From positions 1-11,067 of the forward strand of contig DAINCF010000220.1 of NCBI GenBank assembly GCA_036732565.1: a stretch of DNA of 11,067 nt. Direction: 5' to 3'. Each line of letters starts with the position of its first letter. Within the stretch, counting starts at the first letter, position 1. Both the position numbers and the translations under genes were made by a program. This document shows, piece after piece, positions 7,017 through 11,067 of this stretch. The notes under the pieces were generated by a model. It saw only the letters and a program-made list of their open reading frames with translations. It was not told where the DNA came from and did not search any database. The DNA is from JAIVJN01 sp036732565. Lineage in GTDB: Bacteria; Acidobacteriota; Vicinamibacteria; Vicinamibacterales; UBA2999.

Positions 7017-7598
7017 GTGGACGCTTGGTTTGCCGTACGGACGAGATCCCGATTCGAGAAGCGTGTGTCCGATCAATTGAGCCAGAAATCGGTCGAGGCG
7101 TTTCTCCCCACCATCACTCGTTGGAGCACGTGGCGCGACCGACGGAAGCAAGTGGAGTGGCCGCTGTTTCCCGGCTACTGCTTCGTTCGTCCCAAGCCCG
7201 AGGAGTACCTCCCCATGCTCAAGTGCGTGGGGGTCGTGAACGTCGTATCGTTCGATGGCGCTCCCGCGCCCATTCCGGCCGTCGAGATCGATGCCATCCG
7301 CTGCTTGATCGACAGCAAGCTGAAGTTCGACCCGCTCCCCTTCATCGAGGAGGGGGATGAAGTCGAGGTCGTCGCCGGGCCGCTCCGAGGGGTCATCGGC
7401 CGCTTGGTCAAGAAGGGCACCACCTCCCGCTTGATCCTTGCCGTGAACCTGCTCAGCCGCTCGGTGAGCGTGCAGGTGGATTCGGCCGACGTCGAGCGCG
7501 TCTCATCCTGGAGGCGCACGTCACCCACGATACTGGTGCCGTCCACGCGCAGTGTCGGGCCCGAGATGCGTGGCCCGGAGTACCGGACATGGACCTGA
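7017..7598 (+). CDS. NusG-paralogue transcription antiterminator (UpxY/RfaH/LoaP type)
   Basis: With the GTG at 7017 this is a 193-residue protein. The NGN domain starts at once (AWFAVRTRSRFEKRVSDQL) and continues through FLPTITRW and PLFPGYCFVRP to about residue 105. A KOW domain follows, with EGDEVEVVAGPLRGVIGRLVKK at about 118-139 and ending near VDSADVERV. A short Ser/Arg-rich tail of about 30 residues is extra. These NusG paralogues bind RNA polymerase and suppress termination, usually in long operons for capsule, O-antigen or antibiotic synthesis. Housekeeping NusG normally sits by secE and ribosomal genes. Here the neighbour is a sugar-nucleotide dehydrogenase, which supports the specialised type. 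The last 10 nt overlap the next gene, so the two are surely one transcript. The 230-bp region upstream contains a hairpin that could be its own recognition element (inferred). Confidence 0.9.
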   Translation: MDAWFAVRTRSRFEKRVSDQLSQKSVEAFLPTITRWSTWRDRRKQVEWPLFPGYCFVRPKPEEYLPMLKCVGVVNVVSFDGAPAPIPAVEIDAIRCLIDSKLKFDPLPFIEEGDEVEVVAGPLRGVIGRLVKKGTTSRLILAVNLLSRSVSVQVDSADVERVSSWRRTSPTILVPSTRSVGPEMRGPEYRTWT

Positions 7599-8971
7599 GA
7601 TCGAGAATCGAACGGAAAGAGATCACCGCCGGTATCATCGGCCTCGGCTACGTCGGCCTCCCGTTAGCGGTCGAACTGGCGCGTGAGCGCGTTCCGGTGA
7701 TTGGCTTCGACGTCGACCCGCGCAAGGTGGACGAGTTGAACGCCGGCCGCAGTTATATCCCCGACGTCCCCTCGGCAGCCGTCGCCGAGGCCGTCGCTCG
7801 CGGGCTCCTGCGCGCCACGACGAACGTCGAGGATCTCGGGGCGGTCGACGTCATCGACATCTGCGTGCCGACGCCGCTGCGCAAGACGAAGGATCCCGAT
7901 CTGTCATACGTGATCAAAGCCGTCGAGGCGACGGTGTCCGTGGCGCGACCCGGACAGCTGATCATCCTCGAATCGACGACGTACCCGGGAACGACCGACG
8001 AGCTCGTCCTGCCGGCGCTGGAGTCGCGAGGACTGAAGGTCGGCGTCGACATCTTTCTGGCGTTCTCTCCCGAGCGTGTCGATCCCGGCAACCCAACGTT
8101 CAACACTCACAACATCCCGAAGGTGGTGGGCGGCGCCGACGAGGTCAGCACCGAGTTGGCGTGCGCGTTCTTTCGGCTCGCCGTCGGCCGCGTGGTGCCG
8201 GTCACCTCCACGCGCGTGGCAGAGCTCGTGAAGCTGCTCGAGAACACCTTCCGCGCCGTCAACATCGGGATGGTCAACGAGCTCGCGTTGATGTGCCATC
8301 GCATGGGCATCGACGTCTGGGAGGTCATCGACGCCGCGGCCACCAAACCGTTTGGCTTCATGCCGTTCTACCCCGGGCCCGGACTCGGTGGCCACTGCAT
8401 TCCCGTGGACCCGTTCTATCTGTCCTGGAAAGCGAAGCAGAGCGGATTCGAAGCGCGCTTCATCGAGCTCGCCGGGCAGGTCAACAGCGCGATGCCCGAT
8501 CACGTTGTGACGCTCATCAGCGACGGGCTCAACACCGTTCGCAAGCCGGTGAACGGATCGCGCGTGCACGTCTTCGGCGTGGCCTACAAACGCAACGTGG
8601 ACGACCTACGCGAGTCGCCGGCCCTCGATGTGATCGAGCTGCTGCGTCGCCGGGGCGCCATCGTGAGCTACAGCGATCCGTACGTGGCGGAAATCGTTCA
8701 CGGCGATCGCGTGCTCGCGGGCGTCCCGTTCGCAGACGCGATCGGCGCTGATGCAGACTGCGCCGTCATCGTGACCGACCACGCAGCCTTCGACTATCGG
8801 CGTATCGTCGACAGTTTTCCGGTGATCGTCGACACCCGCAACGCGTTGAAGGCGATCAAGAGCCCCAAGATTTTCCGGTTGGGCTGCGGCGAGAGCCGCG
8901 AGGCCCTTCAGGCCCTCTCGTCGACGCCTCCCCCCGCCGCGACCGAAGCCCCTCTTGCTCTCGCGCCGTAG
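7589..8971 (+). CDS. wbpA: UDP-N-acetylhexosamine 6-dehydrogenase (WbpA-type nucleotide sugar dehydrogenase)
   Basis: This 460-residue cytoplasmic enzyme oxidises the C6 hydroxyl of a UDP-sugar to a carboxylate with two NAD+. It has the Rossmann motif GLGYVG (18-23), ICVPTPL, the ESTTYPGTT loop, FSPERVDPG, the middle helix KLLENTFRAVNIG and the active-site block GGHCIPVDPFYLSWKA with catalytic Cys270 (codon 8396-8398). The C-terminal UDP-binding part includes GVAYKRNVDDLRESPA. GHCIPVDPFYL followed by SWKA is typical of the WbpA group acting on UDP-GlcNAc rather than of UDP-glucose dehydrogenases. The exact substrate is inferred. A Pro/Ala-rich C-terminal tail of about 20 residues is beyond the core. 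Ribosome binding site GGAG at 7577-7580 lies 8 nt before the ATG, inside the upstream gene. The product would feed uronic-acid-containing surface polysaccharide. The gene converges on the protease gene across 74 nt. Confidence 0.93.
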   Translation: MDLRSRIERKEITAGIIGLGYVGLPLAVELARERVPVIGFDVDPRKVDELNAGRSYIPDVPSAAVAEAVARGLLRATTNVEDLGAVDVIDICVPTPLRKTKDPDLSYVIKAVEATVSVARPGQLIILESTTYPGTTDELVLPALESRGLKVGVDIFLAFSPERVDPGNPTFNTHNIPKVVGGADEVSTELACAFFRLAVGRVVPVTSTRVAELVKLLENTFRAVNIGMVNELALMCHRMGIDVWEVIDAAATKPFGFMPFYPGPGLGGHCIPVDPFYLSWKAKQSGFEARFIELAGQVNSAMPDHVVTLISDGLNTVRKPVNGSRVHVFGVAYKRNVDDLRESPALDVIELLRRRGAIVSYSDPYVAEIVHGDRVLAGVPFADAIGADADCAVIVTDHAAFDYRRIVDSFPVIVDTRNALKAIKSPKIFRLGCGESREALQALSSTPPPAATEAPLALAP

Positions 8972-9045
8972 TCGGCTGTTCCTCACGCGTCTTGAATCCA
9001 CGCTCGACAAGGACGGAGGTCTGCGCGCTCACGAACAGGGCAGCG
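8972..9045. other. Convergent 3'-end spacer with interrupted inverted repeat
   Basis: This 74-nt gap separates the convergent dehydrogenase and protease genes. CTGTTC at 8976-8981 pairs with GAACAG at 9033-9038, and a further CGCG pair lies inside. The loop is long and there is no T-run, so it is not a convincing intrinsic terminator, though it could act on both strands. Nothing else is seen. Confidence 0.3.
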
Positions 9046-10551
9046 TCACGGGGGTGGTGTGCCCAATCCGCGGAGGACGGCGAGGGCATCGATGAGGCCG
9101 AAGCCGAACTCGGCGTCGCGGCCAGGCTCGCCCAGATCGCGGGCGAACGCCTCGAGCGCCGCTTCGATGGCGCTGGGCTGCGTCACGCCGCGCGCATACA
9201 ACAAGGCGGCGACACCGGCGACGTGCGGCGTCGCCATCGACGTTCCTTGCAACGCGACCTCGGCATAGCGTTCGAAGCGCGGTCGAACGATCCGGGTCGG
9301 GTCGAAGTCCCCCTCGAGCAGCGACGCCTGGTAGATCGCCGCCGGCCAGCCGCCTTCGGCGACGTCGCCTCCCGGCGCGACGAGCTCGAGGTGTGAGCCT
9401 GTGCTCGAATAGCCCGCTCGCGATCCGCTCCGACCGACGGCTCCCACCGCGACGACACCGCTCATCCCCTCCGCGTACTTCGCCGGATAGTTCACCGGAT
9501 TCCCTTCGGCAAACTCATTGCCGACCGCGATGGCGACGAAGGCGCCGCGATCGACCGCGTACTGAAGCGCTTCCCGCAGGATCGGCGCTGGATCCGGGCC
9601 ACCCAGGCTCAGATTGATCACCTGAGCGCCGGCGTCGGCGGCGAAGCGGATGGCTTCCGCGGTCGCCGAGTCCGGGCAGCTTCCGGTCTCGTCCGGTCGG
9701 ACGAAACCCGGAATGCCCCGATCGGACAGGACGAACTGCATTTCCCAGTAGCCGTAGCAGGCCTTCAAGGGGAGCAGCTGGGCGCGGTGGGCGATGCCGG
9801 CGAGACCGAGGCCGTTGTTGGTCTCCTGGAGCACCGTTCCGGCGACATGGGTGCCGTGGCCGACCATGTCGACCACCGGACCGTCCCAGAACACGAAATC
9901 GTACCCTGGCGCGACGCGTTGTTCACGGAGATCCGGATTGATGCGAAACGGGATGGCCATCGTCTCGAAGGCCCTGCCGGTCCACAGCTTGAGGTCGAAC
10001 GATCGAGTGACGGTCGTGATGCCGGTGTCGACCACCGCGACGACGATTTGATCGCTGGCGCCGTCGATGATGTCCCAGGCACTCGGCATGCCGATCAGAT
10101 CGAAGTTCCATTGCTTGTCGTACCCGGGATCGTTGGGCACGCTGTTCAGGCGGCGGAGGTAGTTCGGCTGCGCCCACTGCACCTCGGGTTGACGCCGCAC
10201 GGCGGCGGCGAACGCTTCGGCATTGGTCTCGCCTGCCGCACGTGCCACGAGGACGTCGCCGATCCATCGGGTGCTGGCGGCATCGATGCCGCCGCGCGCC
10301 ACGTCAGCCGCCTGGATGCGCGCCGTCTCGCTGACGCCCTCGCGGAACTTCACCAGGATCTCTCCGGGGATGGACGCGAGCTGGTCGTTCCACGCGATTC
10401 GGCGCTGCTCGATCTGGTTGGTCTTGAGCAGCGGAGAGGCCGCCGGCACGTTTTGGGTGCCGGTCAGCGGTGGTGCCACGAGTATCAAAGCCGACGAGAC
10501 GACGATCCACCGTGCCTGTCTCAGCCACAGACGTTTCCATTCCGCACTCAC
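9046..10551 (-). CDS. Secreted S8 (subtilisin-family) serine protease with propeptide
   Basis: Read from GTG 10551 this is a 501-residue protein: a signal peptide (basic RQAR, then WIVVSSALILVAPPLTG), an N-terminal prodomain at about 55-132 (GEILVKFREGVSE through VQWAQPNYLRR, the fervidolysin-like type) and a peptidase domain from about 145. Catalytic residues are Asp175 in VVDTGI, His232 in GHGTHVAG, the oxyanion Asn345 in AVGN and Ser438 in GTSMATPHVAG. All are intact, so an active, self-processing exported protease is expected. Two cysteines (265 and 292) flank a ~26-residue insertion after the His block. There is no cell-wall anchor or C-terminal sorting domain; the protein ends shortly after the last helices. 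I chose the second GTG because GGAGG (10557-10561) overlaps the first one. The winged-helix gene lies 64 nt upstream on the same strand and may share its transcript. Confidence 0.92.
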   Translation of the reverse strand: MSAEWKRLWLRQARWIVVSSALILVAPPLTGTQNVPAASPLLKTNQIEQRRIAWNDQLASIPGEILVKFREGVSETARIQAADVARGGIDAASTRWIGDVLVARAAGETNAEAFAAAVRRQPEVQWAQPNYLRRLNSVPNDPGYDKQWNFDLIGMPSAWDIIDGASDQIVVAVVDTGITTVTRSFDLKLWTGRAFETMAIPFRINPDLREQRVAPGYDFVFWDGPVVDMVGHGTHVAGTVLQETNNGLGLAGIAHRAQLLPLKACYGYWEMQFVLSDRGIPGFVRPDETGSCPDSATAEAIRFAADAGAQVINLSLGGPDPAPILREALQYAVDRGAFVAIAVGNEFAEGNPVNYPAKYAEGMSGVVAVGAVGRSGSRAGYSSTGSHLELVAPGGDVAEGGWPAAIYQASLLEGDFDPTRIVRPRFERYAEVALQGTSMATPHVAGVAALLYARGVTQPSAIEAALEAFARDLGEPGRDAEFGFGLIDALAVLRGLGTPPP

Positions 10552-10556
10552 CCGCA

Positions 10557-10561
10557 CCTCC
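10557..10561 (-). promoter_or_regulatory. Shine-Dalgarno site fixing the protease start
   Basis: The minus strand reads GGAGG here, 5 nt before GTG 10551. An in-frame GTG at 10557 shares a base with this site and cannot use it, so the protein is likely two residues shorter than the longest frame. Confidence 0.6.
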
Positions 10562-10615
10562 CTGCGGCTGGCGAGGGTGATTGGCGAGCGTGGCCGGAGC
10601 GTTTCTTAGGATTTG

Positions 10616-11011
10616 TTAACCGCGTGGCACGCGAAACATGTAGCCGACGCTCCGCACGGTGAGGATCAGATGGCGATGCGGGCCGAGCTTCCGGCGCAGA
10701 TGGCTGATATGGACGTCCAGCGCGCGGTCCACCGGGCTCGCGTCGCGACCGAAGACGTCGGCCATCAGCGCGTCGCGGGAGACGACCTGCCCGGCCGCCC
10801 GCACGAGCGTCGCCAGAATCTCGTACTCCATGGTCGTGAGCGCGAGCTCCCGAGCCTCGATGGTGAAACGCCTGGCCGCCGGTTCGAACGAGAGGGCATG
10901 AGACGAGGATGTAAACAGGGCAAGCAGCTCCGGAGGCGGCAGGCTAGCTCCGGTGATTGACCGCTGCGGCGCTTCTGTTTCTGAAGATTTCTTAAGAGCG
11001 CTTTGCAACAC
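10616..11011 (-). CDS. Free-standing OmpR/CpxR-type winged-helix DNA-binding protein (receiver-less response regulator?)
   Basis: This 131-residue protein consists of a short N-terminal region and a complete Trans_reg_C winged helix from about residue 38. LSFEPAARRFTIEARELALTTMEYEIL leads into QVVSRDALMADVFG, the recognition helix DRALDVHISHLRRKLG and the wing TVRSVGYMFRV. The ASPVDRALDVHISHLRRKL segment is closest to CpxR-like regulators. A normal response regulator has ~120 receiver residues in front; here there are about 37, and PPELLALF (26-33) recalls the last helix of a receiver. An in-frame TAG lies just upstream of the GTG (complement of 11015-11017), so the receiver cannot be in this frame. 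It may be a truncated regulator or a genuine single-domain one. GTG 11011 or TTG 11008 are the only possible starts, and neither has a good ribosome binding site. It probably controls the protease gene 64 nt downstream (inferred). Confidence 0.75.
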   Translation of the reverse strand: MLQSALKKSSETEAPQRSITGASLPPPELLALFTSSSHALSFEPAARRFTIEARELALTTMEYEILATLVRAAGQVVSRDALMADVFGRDASPVDRALDVHISHLRRKLGPHRHLILTVRSVGYMFRVPRG

Positions 11012-11021
11012 GCTCTAAGAG
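10990..11021. promoter_or_regulatory. TAAGAG direct repeat and TCTTAAGA palindrome near the winged-helix start
   Basis: TCTTAAGA (10990-10997) is an 8-bp palindrome. TAAGAG occurs at 10993 and again at 11016, 23 nt apart, and AGAGCG/CGCTCT forms an inverted pair around the start codon. A related TTTCTTAGG lies in the winged-helix/protease gap at 10602-10610. OmpR-family proteins often bind spaced direct repeats, so an autoregulatory site is possible; the matches are short. Confidence 0.2.
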
Positions 11022-11036
11022 TGGGTTGTACGTAGC

Positions 11037-11054
11037 GCAGGCCTTCAGGCCTGC
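11037..11054. repeat. Perfect palindromic hairpin, candidate dispersed intergenic repeat
   Basis: GCAGGCC (11037-11043), a TTCA loop and GGCCTGC (11048-11054) form a perfect 7-bp stem. The context GTAGCGCAGGCC...GGCCTGCC resembles a short palindromic intergenic element that I recall as frequent in Acidobacteriota genomes; that identification is from memory. It lies upstream of the winged-helix gene at the window edge, directly before another palindrome, CAACGTTG (11058-11065). Confidence 0.4.
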
Positions 11055-11067
11055 CAACAACGTTGGT

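Noticed and set aside
8972..9045. A bidirectional intrinsic terminator between the convergent genes
   Set aside because: Only a 6-bp stem with a ~50-nt loop and no T-run is present.
9787..10662. A 291-codon plus-strand frame across the protease gene
   Set aside because: It is antisense to an S8 protease with an intact catalytic triad, and no family features are seen.

Overview
The window is about 11 kb of GC-rich, gene-dense bacterial DNA. It carries nine protein genes and one divergent control region. The gene set (a tandem carbamoyltransferase pair with SxtJ and DUF5989 small membrane proteins, an UpxY/NusG-type antiterminator next to a WbpA-type sugar dehydrogenase, a secreted beta-helix protein and a secreted subtilase) and the base composition suggest a soil or environmental Acidobacteriota, perhaps Vicinamibacterales. 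That placement is inferred from gene content only; there is no rRNA or other marker gene.

Positions 1-5120 (+ strand) hold a tight five-gene operon entering from the left edge: a divergent carbamoyltransferase paralogue, a canonical NodU/CmcH-type O-carbamoyltransferase, an SxtJ-family membrane protein, a 65-residue DUF5989 membrane protein and a membrane-anchored SGNH hydrolase. Gaps are 6, 5, 10 and 20 nt. The order carbamoyltransferase, SxtJ, small membrane protein matches sxtI-sxtJ-sxtK of saxitoxin clusters, where J and K have no assigned function. Here the cassette probably modifies a surface glycan or another exported compound: carbamoylation at the inner face of the membrane, then an extracytoplasmic hydrolase or transferase.

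Positions 4963-6786 (- strand) encode a secreted right-handed beta-helix protein that converges on the operon. Its last ~51 codons lie antisense to the end of the SGNH gene. Positions 6787-7016 form a 230-bp divergent control region with several possible hairpins and an imperfect palindrome. From it, on the + strand, run a NusG-paralogue antiterminator (7017-7598) and an overlapping UDP-N-acetylhexosamine 6-dehydrogenase (7589-8971), which look like a polysaccharide-biosynthesis unit.

Positions 9046-11011 (- strand) hold a secreted subtilisin-family protease and, upstream of it, a free-standing winged-helix DNA-binding domain of the OmpR/CpxR type that looks like a response regulator lacking its receiver. 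The right edge carries a perfect short palindrome that resembles a dispersed intergenic repeat.

As a whole this looks like a cell-surface polysaccharide and envelope region. The least explained part is the sxtIJK-like cassette with its extra carbamoyltransferase paralogue and SGNH partner. No tRNA, rRNA, CRISPR array or transposase was seen.
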